Notes: a model not told the origin generated them from the letters alone. A stretch of 64,000 bases of DNA from Nyssa sinensis (GCA_008638375.1 CM018038.1:13476515-13540514), one strand, 5' to 3'; shown: positions 1 to 11,373, numbered from the stretch's first letter. Numbers and translations are program-made.

Positions 1-690
1 TATAGAATTTGTAAAAATTTATTAAACAATGATGTGATATAACAATCTTACCATATCCCAATGTAAAGTAATAGCACTTGGCAAAAAGAAGGGTGTGACT
101 TACCCTCCCAATTGAACCTTATAATTGTCATGACACTTAATTCTGGTCCTAAAAAATCTCAAGAATTTTAGAATATGTAAATGATCAAACCCTAAACCAA
201 CCCACTCCCAATCAACCCAGCTGATAGAATAGAATGAACCCATCCATCCAGTTCATTATACTAAACAGAATTTCAAACCAATGTTTAAAGGAAATAATTG
301 GTCATTTATACCCTTATGTTATAGAAACAATTAAAATGCCAAAATGGTTCGAATGAGAACACTTCTTGTAAGGGCATAATTTTACTTACCAATAAATGTT
401 ATGCCACGTGTACAAGAAAGAGTATAGTACCTAAATTGGCCTTATTTAATGTGGCTCAAATAGAAGATTACGGCCGGATGAATTCATCTGAACTGTGGAC
501 TTGCGGCGCAATATTCAATCTCAAACAAAACTGGACAGCCATCAGCATGGGCATAGCTCCAGCACAGACCTACCAATAGTTCAAAAAAATTGACCAAGCC
601 AAACCCATCCAAATGTTCAAAAAAGGGAAAAAAATCATAATCCCAAGATAATCAGAAGCATAATCTTAATTATATGCGCCATCTGTGACC
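1..690. repeat. Left copy of duplicated block D1, non-coding part
   Basis: This AT-rich stretch aligns in the same orientation with 15165 onward. Shared landmarks include the opening TATAGAATTTGTAAAA, the CCACGTGTACAAGAAAGAGTATAG stretch near 403 and the ACGGCCGGATGAA stretch near 470. The match begins at the first base of the window, so the duplication probably extends beyond the left edge. I see no convincing coding sequence. A G-box-like CACGTG lies near 404 and again in the right-hand copy, but no gene is positioned to use it. Confidence 0.8.
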
Positions 691-915
691 CTATATTCTC
701 TTATGATCATAGTATCGTTTTTTCCTACCTTTTTCATTTAGATATTAATGGCTTGCCACCATTAGAAGACAAAAGGTGGTGCAGAGGAGAAACCCTTTTG
801 TTGTCATGCGGGTTTAACAAGAGAAGAAAGTCTATCATAATGGATTTCTAAGCTAATGAGAATTTGAATACGACGGTCATCTTCAAACAAAGCTCCATTG
901 TGGTATGCTAGAGCC
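690..915 (-). pseudogene. EXORDIUM-like gene fragment (old pseudogene)
   Basis: On the minus strand this is a degenerate copy of the N-terminal third of the EXORDIUM-like gene at 22545-23498. Recognisable parts are the segment that in the intact gene reads SVSQWWQTIEIY (the CCACCA...GAAGG run near 756), the region encoding the SIVVDFLLSLNP stretch, and the codons for ALKYHSGALLEGD near 880-905. Frameshifts and substitutions destroy the frame. The fragment stops exactly where a hAT-like MITE begins at 916, and the rest of the N-terminus is missing on this copy. The paralogous fragment at 15840-16925 keeps the part beyond the MITE. It is certainly non-functional. Homology left of about 735 is weak, so the left boundary is approximate. 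Confidence 0.7.
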
Positions 916-1465
916 AAGGATGCAAAAAAGGCCCGTGGATCGGACTGAGCTTGTTCAGGAGGCGGGCCGGGCCAAGTTCAGGTCGGGCTATTGCAAGCTC
1001 CTACCAAATTAGTGGGTTAGGCTAGACTAGGCCAAGCCCAGAGAACAAGACCCTAGCTCGGCCCTAAGCCCTAATTCTTAATACGGGCTTAGCGAGCTTG
1101 TAGGCCTAAAAAAAAAATTATTGTAAAATTGTAATTAAGTCATAGATAATTACATGAAAAAATAATTAACAAATAAAATGTTAATGCATAATAGAAGTTA
1201 GAATTGATAAATGAATTTTTTTTGTTCTTGTACAATTGACAAATGATTTAATAGTTTGAATAAAAACTATGAAAACAAGTGTTTGATATATAGGAGGAGC
1301 TAATATTCTTTAATATTGACATGCATGGTAATAGTGTAAAGTTTGAATTGAGATGTAAATAATAAAGATGTGAAGTGAAAGGTAAAGAAATTAAATAGAT
1401 ATTGGTTTGTCAAGTTAGAAGTAAATCAAATAATATTAAATAATGATGATCATTTGAATTGAAAA
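916..1465. mobile_element. hAT-like MITE, right end deleted
   Basis: The element begins AAGGATGCAAAAA after CTAGAGCC and contains the GC-richer GGCCCG/GGGCCGGGCC motifs seen in the full-length copy at 16084-16827. Similarity to that copy ends at about 1465, where sequence matching 22126 onward begins. The right terminal repeat and right target-site copy are therefore missing. There is no coding capacity. The junction at 1465 joins duplicated blocks D1 and D2. Confidence 0.65.
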
Positions 1466-1871
1466 GAGTGGAAATTCGATTCCTAATTGAATCTTTTAAT
1501 TGTTTGATAGTTAGTTCCAATCAAAATTAATTAGTCCAGATTTATTGGATATTAGCACATAAAATTGCCTTTCAAATTGAATCTTAGTATCCCTCACTCT
1601 AGACGAAAATAGTCTTGATAAAGTCTAGTGAGAGACTAGTTGTATTCCTAATTAAAGAATGTTTGACAAAGTAATAAATTTATTTTGTAAGACCTACATA
1701 TTTTGAGAATCAAATATTTACTCGTTACAAAATTAGGTATTCTCTTCAATATCAAAATAAAAATAAAAATTAGAATCCTTTTAATTTCTTTAAAAAAAAA
1801 AGATATTTTAATATATGCACAAAACAGACATACACAAATAGCACATAGAAGTGCCCCTCTGAACACTCGCA

Positions 1872-2817
1872 CCATTGGTGAACACTGAGAAGTATAAGGG
1901 TTAAACAAGGCAGGTAACAGGTATTTCTTTCCGTTAGCACCCTGCGCATTATAGCTAGCTCCGGTGCTGGAATCAAGCAACAATTCTCCGGCATAGACTG
2001 GATAAGCCCCCTTCCCATACATCCCAGCACAAGCCGAGGCCACCTCGAGAGGCGCGTCAGCCGAGCCCTGGAAGTATCCCCTTCCAAAAGGGTTCGTTAC
2101 AGTTCCGGCCAAAAGGCTGGCAATATTTACGACCATGCCATCGATCCCTACGTCCCCATTGGGTGCACCCAGTGGTGCACTCTGTGGTCCATAAATGAGT
2201 TGGTGGGACGCCCTGGCGCATTGACCCGGACACTGAGTTACCGAGTTATCAACCCAAACAAAAGCTGATTTTTCTCTGGAGTTCGACCCGTGAAACCCGC
2301 AATTACTCATGCAAAAGCCTTCAACTGCTACGTCTTCAGCCGTGAGTACCAGGGCCAACCCACCGGATTTTGAGTTGACTCGTTGAGCTAACTCCGAAAT
2401 CTTTGATCTTTTTAGGGTTTTGCCCATTGAACAGTTCTCATCGGTCACTTGATCAGATAACAGTATATGGGTCTCTTTTCTCCCAGCTTTTTTAATGTAG
2501 ATTTCAATGGTTTGCCACCACTGAGACACTGAAGGTGGTGCGGAGGAACGAACCTTTTGTTGGTCATGCGGGTTTAGTGAGAGAAGAAAGTCTACAACAA
2601 TGGATTTCTGAGCTGGTGAGAATTTTCCATACCAAAGAACAGAGATATGGAGATCACCTTCAAGCAAAGCTCCACTGTGTTATTTTAGAGCCATAGGTGG
2701 TGGTTGGTAAAGTGAAGTTAGCTTTCTTGCACCCAAACACATATTCATAAAGCTTCGCTGAATAAGAACAAGGATGATAGGAAGTGAAGTTGTTTTCAAA
2801 GATTGAGGTAAACCCAT
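1872..2817 (-). pseudogene. EXORDIUM-like (PHI-1 family) pseudogene
   Basis: This is a near full-length paralogue of the intact gene at 22545-23498. Conserved family motifs are readable, including ISVLWYGKF, CPGQCA, GVDGMV-type, VTNPFGRGYFQG and [10 protein letters not shown]. Two lesions mark it as dead. The codon after ALK is TAA at 2680-2682 where the intact paralogue has TAC (Tyr), which would stop the protein at about residue 46 from the ATG at 2815-2817. An indel just before the normal stop (around 1874-1880) removes the TGA, so the frame reads on for more than 60 unrelated residues. One valine codon is also lost near KVRSSAPP. AWPFHQP, conserved in the intact copies, is changed to ARASHQL. 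The promoter region and TATA box are still present, so a transcript is possible. A restart downstream of the nonsense codon would lack the signal peptide. Confidence 0.88.
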
Positions 2818-2938
2818 TTAGAGATAAGATAAGAAACTGGGATTCAAGAATTGAAATACAAATGTAGAGAGAGAAAGAGAAAGAGAAAGAGAGGGAAACG
2901 TTATTTGAATTGGGTAATTAGAGTGTGAGTAGCGAGAG

Positions 2939-2946
2939 TATATATA
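2939..2946 (-). promoter_or_regulatory. TATA box of the decayed EXORDIUM-like copy
   Basis: TATATATA on the minus strand, about 122 bp upstream of the ATG at 2817. It sits at the same relative position as the TATA box at 23616-23623 in the intact paralogue. Confidence 0.55.
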
Positions 2947-4140
2947 GGTGGTTTTGGTGCATGAACTGAGCTAGGGGAGGGTATTTTTTGTAGCTTTCGT
3001 AACTCGTAAGCTGGTGCATTGACAGAATACATATATCACGAGAATTTGGAAAGATAAGATGGGGAGACATCCGGGAAGAAATTATCTCAATTTAAAGGTG
3101 TTTTTTTTTATTGTATGGAAATAAGGAGACTTTGCTGATGCACCGATGACATGCACATCGATTTTATTGCCCATAGATGGCATTGAAGGTGGTACAAAGA
3201 GTAGACATTGGTGTGCAATGAATAGAGCCATGGGTTGCATGTGTTTGAAGCTGTTTTCTAGGCAGTTTCGCCTTTCCATTTCCACTTTTATTAGTGTTTT
3301 CACTTTATCATTATCCTAATCCACTATTTTTATGAAGAAGGTACACTAAGACTTGGTCCCCTCCATTTATATATGCTAATGAGAATAGAGTTGTGAGTCT
3401 TGTGACACATAATACTAAGAATTTGTCTTCGCTTTCGGAATGAGGATTCTGTTAAATGAATGGAGAATACTTTGCCATATCACATCCAGTTACGAACTAA
3501 AAATAAGTAAGACATTGATGGTGGCAAGGTCACATTGGTATCCCAGGCCACTGAATATTTTCTCAAATGAATCTTTACAAACCCAAATGGAGTTAGACAG
3601 AAGAGTACGGATCCAATACCTTTCCAGTACAAAATGTCCATTATTGCCATATCAAATGCACTGCACCAAATGGGGACACAACCAGATAAATACATGGTGT
3701 GGTCAGTTTACAGCGCAATGCATTTGCGCATTATGGGCATTCCAAAACTTTGGCTTCCTCTTGCATGGAGAAGAGGAATTATATGAAGGTTCCCATACTC
3801 GTGGGGTCATATGCCAGGTCGTCATTTTATGGGTTGTATTATGCCATGTCTGTTGTCATGACTTGCTTTCCATATCCTGTCAAGAAATGGAGGTCAAAAG
3901 CTACTGGGTTAGGAGATACTTGCACCAAAAAGTTTGGAAATGGACTTGCACACGTTAAGGAAAGGTATGACAGAAGTTATGGACATGGTACACTGGGTGC
4001 CACTCACCCATGCAATGGGATGGACCAATATTATTAAGGCATGTAGAAGGACATGTGTGATAGGATGACCGAGGCCAATAATTCTTGAATTTCCAATTAA
4101 GTCACATTAATTGATAGCACATTCAGTTCTCTGAATGTAA

Positions 4141-4207
4141 TGTGTTTTGGATATGATAATTTTGAAAATTGTCTCGCGTGAAATTTAAAATTATCATATC
4201 CTAACAC
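4141..4207. repeat. Short inverted repeat (hairpin)
   Basis: Arms of about 25 bp (TGTGTTTTGGATATGATAAT... and its near-complement ending ...ATCATATCCTAACACA) flank a loop of about 15 bp with a GCGCG-like core. In the right-hand copy, near 24836-24905, the arms have diverged and pair less well. It is probably the remnant of a small foldback element. Confidence 0.6.
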
Positions 4208-4299
4208 ATACTTTGGTTATATAATTAGATATATAAATTGAAAATATATTGCATTTTTCATGAATATATGCTATTGATTTCAAAAAAAAAAAAAAAACA

Positions 4300-4461
4300 G
4301 TGCTAGGTATTTTTAATTTATATTTTTAATTGTATCATCAATGTGATGTGTAACAAGATATTGATTTCAGAAATTATATTTCATGAGATTCAAAATACAT
4401 ATCTAAATTCATCACATTAAGAATACAATTAAGAATATAAATTAAAAATATATAACATTTT
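4300..4461. mobile_element. Small MITE with long AT-rich terminal inverted repeats
   Basis: The two ends are inverted copies of each other. The left arm reads TATTTTTAATTTATATTTTT and continues to ATGTGATG. The right arm read on the other strand gives TATTTTTAATTTATATTCTT and continues to ATGTGATG. Arms are about 45 bp in a unit of about 160 bp. The same element sits at 24996-25159, so it was inserted before the block duplicated. No target-site duplication could be fixed in this AT-rich context. Confidence 0.6.
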
Positions 4462-4657
4462 TCTAAAAGATATCAGTTCATCGTCTTTATTGTTGTCATT
4501 GACTTCCTAACAAAATGTACTGTGAAAACAAAATTGAATTGTTGATTATTAGGGTGTCCAAGTTTCCAAATCAGCTTAAGCAGATCAGAACTAATAGTTT
4601 TTGCGTAGATGATACCAATAAGGTTTATATTTCTACAGCATTAATCGTGCAACAGGA

Positions 4658-4660
<3 letters not shown>

Positions 4661-4698
<38 letters not shown>
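4661..4698. repeat. (TA)n microsatellite
   Basis: An uninterrupted TA tract of about 38 bp. The matching tract in the other copy is at 25222-25249 and differs in length. Confidence 0.95.
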
Positions 4699-4700
<2 letters not shown>

Positions 4701-4724
4701 GCGTCCACTTTTCCAAGTGTCGAA

Positions 4725-6180
4725 CATCAGTCATCCGTCATCAGCCATCAGACCGGCCGGCCGGCTGGTCTGATCGGTCTTCTCGGAAGCTGGTGGCATC
4801 CAAGCAGACGGACTACCTATTGGTGGTTTGTTATATCATAAATTAATTGATTTATGAGAAATGGTTATGGGATTAATTTATTGGATGTATTAATGATATT
4901 TTTGTAATTAATACATATTTTTTATTTTTTTATTTAAATTTTAAAATATGTTTTTGATAAATAATGTCATTCGATTAATCAATTCAGTATAATTATCATT
5001 ATGAGTGTAATAAATAAGTAATGCTAGTTATTCAAAATTAATTTACTGAATGATATCAATCAGCATAATTTTTCTTTAAAATTAAAATAAAAAGATAAAA
5101 TAGTTTAATTTATTACAAAATATCATTAACACATCATTCGGTAAATCAATGCCAAGTACTTTTCAAACTAAACATAACAGATTTTTTCACAAATATAAGA
5201 TGATGGAACTCATATTCATTTATTATAGAGGTGACAAATATTGTTTAAATTCATCAATCCATTCTAACTCACCTAAAGGATATGGATAACTCATTTAGTT
5301 AGCGTGTCATAAACGAATTAGGTAATAAAAAATTCGTCAATTTAACGGGTCAATAAGGGTTAAATATAGATGTTTGACGAATTGAAAATAAAAAATAATA
5401 AAATAGTATAAGAATACATATATATATATATATAAGAATACATATATATATATATCTCTATTTGAAAAAGAACAAAGTAGTAAAACATATATAATATATA
5501 ATCATGATAATTAATGGGTACTTCATAAGTAATTTGATAATTGTAAAAATATAAATCGAATCTCGTAACTTTTTTAAGTAAAAGTGAAAAAATTTGTTAT
5601 GTTTATTATTTTGAATATTTTTTTAAAAAAATTGAGGTCAGTAATAAAAACTCCAGTTAGTTAGTATTAGAAAAGTTGTATATTCTATATATAATATAAG
5701 CATGTGTGTGTCAAATATATTGGTTTATGATATTTGTTAGTTAACATAAGAACAAGTGGATTAAGCCTTTTTCTTTTATTGGGTAGTGAATAAGTGGATT
5801 AGGTTTAGGGTTTGTTCAGTAAAACCTTCACGGAAGAATAACTTCTACTTTTTACCTTCTACTGAGCAATGGTTTTTTGTTTTTTCAAGGAAATTGTAAT
5901 GAAAGGTTGGAGATACAATTGAGTCATAAGGACACATTTGCAGGAAATTTTATCAAAAGGACAAAGAGTTTTGTCCCCCTCCATGGATATTCTCTGAGCT
6001 TAGCAAATATTCCTAACAATGTCAGATGATATTTATAACATAATAGTTTTTACCGTAAGTATTCATTTAATTTATACTCTTTAAAAGCATAATCTCTCCA
6101 ATGTTGTGTTGTACAAAAATAACAAAATTAAACAGCGATTTCATATAAGAAAAATAAATAAAAAATCAAATATATGACAC
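4725..6180. repeat. Left copy of duplicated block C (non-coding)
   Basis: The block aligns in the same orientation with 44369-45365, beginning at CATCAGTCATC and ending at TATATGACAC. It carries no recognisable gene. This copy has an extra segment (5228-5552) and an extra stretch around 5860-6045 that are absent from the right-hand copy. Confidence 0.88.
5228..5552. mobile_element. About 325-bp insertion inside block C, probable small TE
   Basis: The two copies of block C align up to TTTATTATA and again from AATC(G)AATCTC. This copy has about 325 bp between those points and the copy at 44880 does not. The insert starts GAGGTGACAAAT, contains GACGAATT/AATTCGTC-type motifs and carries a duplicated AAGAATACATATATATAT segment. 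It has no coding capacity, and a superfamily cannot be assigned by eye. It could instead be a deletion in the other copy. Confidence 0.45.
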
Positions 6181-6445
6181 TGTTGAAAAAATAAATTATA
6201 GAGCAGAAATTTTTGCCTATCTTTGAGCCAAAATTAAAATGAGTCTTACACATTATTTTATATGAGTCCACATGAAAATATGTTCTAATCCATGAGAAAA
6301 TTAAGAATATATATATTGGGTTGCTCAAAAACCATCAAGGAGTGAATGAAAAATTTACTCAAAATATCATCACTTAAAAACGGTAATAAAGCTTGAAACT
6401 TTTGAAAAGCTTGTATCTCACATAGGTTTGGAACAAAGTTTTAAA

Positions 6446-6478
<33 letters not shown>

Positions 6479-7216
6479 CCTTAGATTGGGCTTAGGTCTT
6501 TGCCCGTTGTATATATATATTTTTGGAGAAAATTTATTTATTTAAATTATATTTTCAAAATGTTACATTTTTTAATTTTGACTGAACAGATACCATGAAT
6601 AGGTGCGTCCCTTTAGATTGGTGCGTCTGTTCATCAATGGATTCATCTATTCAAATTGAAGCATTATATATGTTCGAGTGAACAGATACACCCTTTAGGT
6701 GCGTATCTATTTGAATAGTCACTAAGTCACCTATATAAACCCAGTTCACCTTCATCATCATTCATTGAATTCACGAATTTTAGAATTAAGTTTATGCATA
6801 CTGTGAGTTTGCATGTTAAGAGAGTTCAAGGATAAGTTTTGGTTCGCTGTGCATATAAGATTGGAATACTTCTATCTATTGTGCGAGACCATTGTACCCT
6901 GAAAGACAACTGCCATTGAAAACTCGAAAACACTAGTGCGATGGTTTTATTGTCTTAAGGATATGGTATAAAACACTAGCCTTGGTCAATCATCATTACT
7001 TTATTTTTAAAATTTTTGTGAAAAACTATAAGTTTTAATTTCTGTTTGTTTCTATTTAATTTTTGTTTCTGTATTTACAGTATTTTGAGAATTCTATTTC
7101 TGTTTTATATGATTCTAAAATTATTTCAAACTATTTTTATAGTATAATATTTATTAAAGTACTGTAAGTTTTTTTTTCAAGCACAATATTCTGATAAAAT
7201 ATAATTTTTTCTAACA
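6181..7216 (+). repeat. Copia-type LTR, 5' end of a truncated element
   Basis: The LTR begins TGTTGAAAAAAT and ends TTTCTAACA. Two further copies lie on the minus strand at 25273-26351 and 43304-44347. Orientation comes from a TATA box (CTATATAAACC near 6731) followed by the transcribed part. The left flank GACAC marks the insertion point, because the unoccupied version continues from GACAC at 45365. No GACAC follows the right end, so this is not a clean solo LTR. The first bases after the LTR (ATCTTAA...) partly resemble those beyond the inner edge of the copy at 43304. Confidence 0.75.
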
Positions 7217-7225
7217 ATCTTAAGA

Positions 7226-8000
7226 CAATATTCAAACTTAGACTATGCGGGTTGTCCAAACACTAAATAAGTCCACTTTAGGATATGTTTTTTTGCTAGA
7301 AGGAAGTGTTATTTTGTGGAACAGCACAAAAAAGACGGTTGTTGCGTCGCCTACTATGAAGGCAGAGTTTATAGCGTGCTGTGAGGCAACTTTATAGGTT
7401 TTCTTGGTTACAGAATTTTATCACAGGTCTTCAAGTTGTGGATTCGAATTCCAAATCCTTCATTCATTTAGACTTTTTTACCACTTAAAATAACAAGACT
7501 AGTGGGTGAAGCAAGCATATCAACATAAAGTGTCTTGTTGTTAAGGAGAGAGTCAAAAAGCAAGAGGTTGATATTGAGCAAATTAGTACAAACATGATAA
7601 CCGCAGATTCCTTGACTAAAGGGCTCTAGATGAAGACATACACGAGACATGTAGAGCACATTAGATTGAAGAGCTCATTTTACGTTCAATCTTGTTATTC
7701 TATAGACATTGTGTTATTATTAATAAAGGCATTTTAATTTTTTGAGCATTTAAGTTTTTTCCTTTAGTATGAAGTCCATGTGAACTCTTGGACCCATAAT
7801 AAGTTATAACAAGTTGTTGATGAAGTATATAAAACCACTTAAAGTCTTGAGAGGATGATGCATTGTGATACATGAAAATAAATGTCCAACATATGAGACA
7901 TAAACTTTATGATTCGTGAGTCCATCTGTCAAATAAAAAATGAGTTGTTTCAGCTCATGATCATATATATAGTTAACTTCTATCACCCAATGAGTGGAAG
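7226..8000 (+). pseudogene. Ty1/copia RNase H and 3' end fragment
   Basis: Translated on the plus strand this gives typical C-terminal copia polyprotein sequence: a GYVFLLEG-type block, KKTVVASPTMKAEFIACCEA (the RNase H active-site region), then VKERV...VDIEQIST...ADSLTKGL. Stop codons and a frameshift interrupt it, and everything upstream of RNase H is missing. A polypurine stretch GAGTGGAAGA near 7993 followed by TGTGTCA may be the junction with the element's own 3' LTR. The sequence is unlike the RNase H of the degenerate element at 33640-35620, so it probably belongs to another family. Confidence 0.7.
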
Positions 8001-8669
8001 ATGTGTCATGTGTGACAAGTCGGAGAATGTAAACATGTCTTCTTTGGGAGAACTAAGGTTGCCCACATGCATGGGGATGGAAATGCGGTGGGGGATCCCT
8101 TCTCCAATGCCGTCTCATGCAATTTTTTCTCCCTAAACCTGTTTAAATCTCATGATAGGTAGTGGCAATTCCCCACTAGGTCCCAATTTATTTTTTAACT
8201 TTAATTTTTTTTTATATTTTATTAATTTTAATTAATTCATTTCAAAGAAAACAGTATATGTATTAAAATAATAAATATGCATAATATATAATTAGAATTG
8301 TATTATTTTCTTTTTCAAATGCGTAGCTCTATTAACTTTGTATAAACTTCTAATAAAAAACTAAAAAATATCATTATAAGTATTAATTATGTAACATACA
8401 AGTCCTTTGTTATTTTATTCTATATAATCAACATGCAGTGGAGTGTCCTTACTTCAAACTTGTCTCAAAACCGAGTGGACATGACTTCTCTTAAATCCTT
8501 TCCATTAAAGGGAGGAGTATGACAAGTTTCCAATAGGATAAGTTAAATTGTCATTCTGACACAAGCTACATCAATTTTTTCATAATATATATCATATATA
8601 TAGTTATATTTTATTGAGTCAAAATCTAAGTGATAGATAATTACTCTTATCCACATAAGGTTTTCCATA

Positions 8670-8730
<61 letters not shown>
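8670..8730. repeat. (TA)n(GA)n compound microsatellite
   Basis: About 17 bp of TA repeat pass directly into about 44 bp of GA repeat. Confidence 0.95.
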
Positions 8731-8734
<4 letters not shown>

Positions 8735-9490
8735 GATATACTATACTTCCTTGAAGGTAGGAAGATTTGAAGTTTAAACTCTTTACGATTGGTCCCCGCC
8801 TATATATCTTTATATCTAACATATGACAACCATTAGTTCCTAAGTCTTATTTTGTAAAATAGAGTAAGCAGTAACGTTCCTTCCCACTCTTTACCATGCA
8901 GTTATCATATCTTGTAGGGGTCCTAGAGCGCATCCATGTTCACAGTATGTTCACGTTCACGAAGATTATCAAACCATAGTTTGAAACTTGGACCTCATGA
9001 CAGGAGGTAATTATTCGGAATGTGCAATCTTGATTTTGCTTACAAGTATGGCTAGGATTACCCTTCGCGCACCATCAGTATTAAGATTTATGTAACCAAC
9101 AAGTGGAAAAGACCAGTTAATTAGAACTGTTTGGTTGTGGCGAGTGATGGAGAATCCCTGATTGAAGGCTTCCCAATTTTATTTTTTTGTAGCATTATTA
9201 ATCGGCTTGAGAACCATGGAATTAGTGCGATTGATTCTTTATCAAATACCGGCCCATTTGTTCAACTCTTCTGTTGTTACCAAATTACTGCAGCAAAAAT
9301 CTGAAACCAAGGAAGATAATTCACGTATTTTCCTTTCTGTCCATATATTCAAGCCCAAACCTGAACCATTTTAGGATGGCCCAAGCTCAACCAACCCTTG
9401 CTAAAGTCTAAATTTCTAATATAGCCAAAAACAATACAATGGTGAGGTCATGTGGCACCTTAATTGCTCTCTTACATGTGAGTGCGTTTG

Positions 9491-9515
9491 CGTGTGTGTG
9501 TGTGTGTGTGTGTGT
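9491..9515. repeat. (TG)n microsatellite
   Basis: A run of about 12 GT dinucleotides, 210 bp downstream of the UGT stop codon on the far side. Confidence 0.9.
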
Positions 9516-9724
9516 ATTGTATGCATGTTATTTGACTGATCTCTTTATCTTCTACATGCTGAACCTCATATATATAGCTCATCTATATTGGTGTAATTAC
9601 ATTAATTACCACCAAATAATGACGAAACATTTTATTATTGTCAACCTCATAAACAAACAACAAATAAAATCATGTACAGAAGGAAATAGATGATACATAA
9701 CAAACTTCAAACTAATTGATATAA

Positions 9725-11312
9725 TTAATGTTTCGGAGAGGGGAGCAGTTGGTTGATCATTTTCTCTAGATTCATGTAAGATGCGCCTGCCGAACTGGAA
9801 GTGGCCTCTTCAGTCAATTTCTTCCACTCCATGGACTTTTTCTTCATCTCCTTGCCCTTTTCTCCAACCATCAACTCTTTCACAAGGCTCTCCACTTCAT
9901 CTCTCTTGACATCACTGTTTATCTCCATGCCAATGCCCCACTGACTGCAACTGTACCAGCAGTTGGTTTGTTGATCTGCAAAGAAAGGCCAGCAGATCAT
10001 TGGCACTCCACCACAAATGCTTTCAAGAGTGGAATTCCAACCACTGTGAGTTAAGAATCCTCCGATGGAAGGGTGGTTGAGAACTTCTTGTTGTGGGCAC
10101 CAACTAGCTAACAGCCCCCTTTCCTTGGTCTCCGACACAAACTCCGGTGGAAGGATAGCTGAATCACCGGTGACAAGATCAGGCCTAATTATCCACAAAA
10201 AGGACTGATTGCTATTAGCAAGTCCCCAAGCAAACTCAACCAGTTGGTCGGGCGTCATGACAGTGATGCTTCCAAAATTCACGTAAACAACAGAGTTGGG
10301 TTCTTTCGAGTCCAGCCATTCAAGGCATTCCGGCTCTTCTTTCCATAGATTTGAACCTATTGGCTTCAAGCTGTTATCATCAATCTGATTCAGGAGTAAA
10401 TCTAAAGGCCCGATAATGTAAACAGGAGGAAACATGGAGGAAAGTGCATCTACAACGTCCTTCTCCAATTCCTTGAAGGTATTGAAAATGATCGCCGAAG
10501 CCTTCTTAGCTCTCTCAAGTTCACCCAAGACAAAATTCACCATGAAATCATCTGGGTCTGTGGTTCTAATGAAAGTTGGAATATCCTTCAAACGTATACC
10601 TTTCATACTAGGTTCCCAATCTATAACCGTGTCCAAATACCCATTTGTTAAATAACTCTCATCTGCAAGTAAGGAAAATGGTAATATTAATGCCAAACTT
10701 GTGATATGCATATAGATCAGCTGAAGCAAAATTCGAGAATGCTATCAAAACAAACTTCCATTAATTGTATGCAAATATTGATGCATGCTTACCTTTGAGT
10801 GGTGTAAAACCCTTTTCGATGAGATTGGGGTACTGGACGTAACCCATCAAGCCACAGGCACTGGCTGTCCATAAGAGAACATTAGGGATGCCAAGTTCTT
10901 CAGCAGCTGTGACAGTGAAGCTCATAATGAAGTCAGATATAACGCAAGAGACTGGTGGTACGTTGGAAGAAGAGGTGGTGTGAGTGAGTTTAGAAAGGAG
11001 GTGTCTAAATGGAGCTAAGCCGTGTTTGGTGAGGGACTCACATAAGCTGGGGATATCTTGGGTGACATCGGCATCCGACTGAGGGAGACCGTCGGGAATG
11101 GTTTCGAATCGGAAGGAAGAGAGGCGGTTGAGTGAGTCAGGACCTCGGGATTTTAGAAGGCGTTTGTGGTTGAACTCAGTGTTAACAAAGGTGATGTGAA
11201 AGCCATTGAAATGGAGGAGTTTTGCCAATTTGAGCATGGGGCTGATGTGACCTTGAGCTGGGTATGGTATGCAAACTGCATGAGGCTTCTCTAACACACC
11301 CAAGGAACCCAT
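9725..11312 (-). CDS. UDP-glycosyltransferase, UGT85-like
   Basis: A family-1 plant glycosyltransferase that would transfer glucose from UDP-glucose to a small hydrophobic acceptor in the cytosol. There are two exons, 11312-10793 and 10662-9725. The 130-bp intron has GT/AG borders (CAAAG|GTAAGC and TTGCAG|AT) and rejoins K-D-E-S in frame, giving 485 residues, normal for the family. The start is the ATG at 11310-11312 (MGSLG...KPHAVC, the usual UGT85 opening) rather than the ATG six codons upstream. The N-terminal acceptor domain carries the catalytic His at residue 22 (PYPAQGH) and the partner Asp at about residue 127 (CVISDF). The C-terminal half holds a complete 44-residue PSPG box from WCPQQEV to FFADQ, whose final Gln usually goes with UDP-glucose. 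The frame is uninterrupted. The acceptor cannot be predicted; UGT85 members act on cyanohydrins, cytokinins and terpenoids, among others. Confidence 0.93.
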
Positions 11313-11373
11313 TCTCTCTCTCTCTGTCAAATTCTCGATGTGTAGGTTGGTGATGGGAAGCGAACTAGCTCCA

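Larger units (their letters stand above)
1466..4700. repeat. Left copy of duplicated block D2 (EXORDIUM-like locus)
   Basis: The block aligns almost base for base with 22126-25252 in the same orientation. It covers the 3' flank, the EXORDIUM-like coding region, about 1.5 kb of upstream sequence, two inverted-repeat elements and a (TA)n tract. Differences are single substitutions and short indels. The gene is broken in this copy and intact in the other. Upstream of the gene (2947-4140) I see only short ORFs that are not kept in frame between the copies. Confidence 0.9.
8001..9724. other. Non-coding interval downstream of the UGT gene
   Basis: AT-rich sequence without a supported gene. It contains a GC-richer patch at about 8070-8180 (GGGGATGGAAATGCGGTGGGGGATCCC) that resembles hAT-derived MITE debris, a (TA)n(GA)n microsatellite at 8670-8730 and a (TG)n tract at 9491-9515. 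The small ORFs here show no recognisable domain. Confidence 0.6.

Noticed and set aside
3082..3303. A 73-codon minus-strand ORF upstream of the EXORDIUM pseudogene, also open at 23790-24002
   Set aside because: It is preserved in both duplicate copies, but the copies are too similar for that to mean selection, the C-termini differ, and no domain or promoter is evident.
3440..4037. Overlapping ORFs on both strands (112-172 codons), with counterparts at 24231-24615
   Set aside because: A one-base indel (AGTTTACAGC versus AGTTACAGC) breaks the frame between the copies. Neither strand yields a recognisable protein.
9162..9374. 70-codon plus-strand ORF with a hydrophobic start
   Set aside because: No promoter, no conserved motif, and it lies in TE-rich downstream sequence of the UGT gene.
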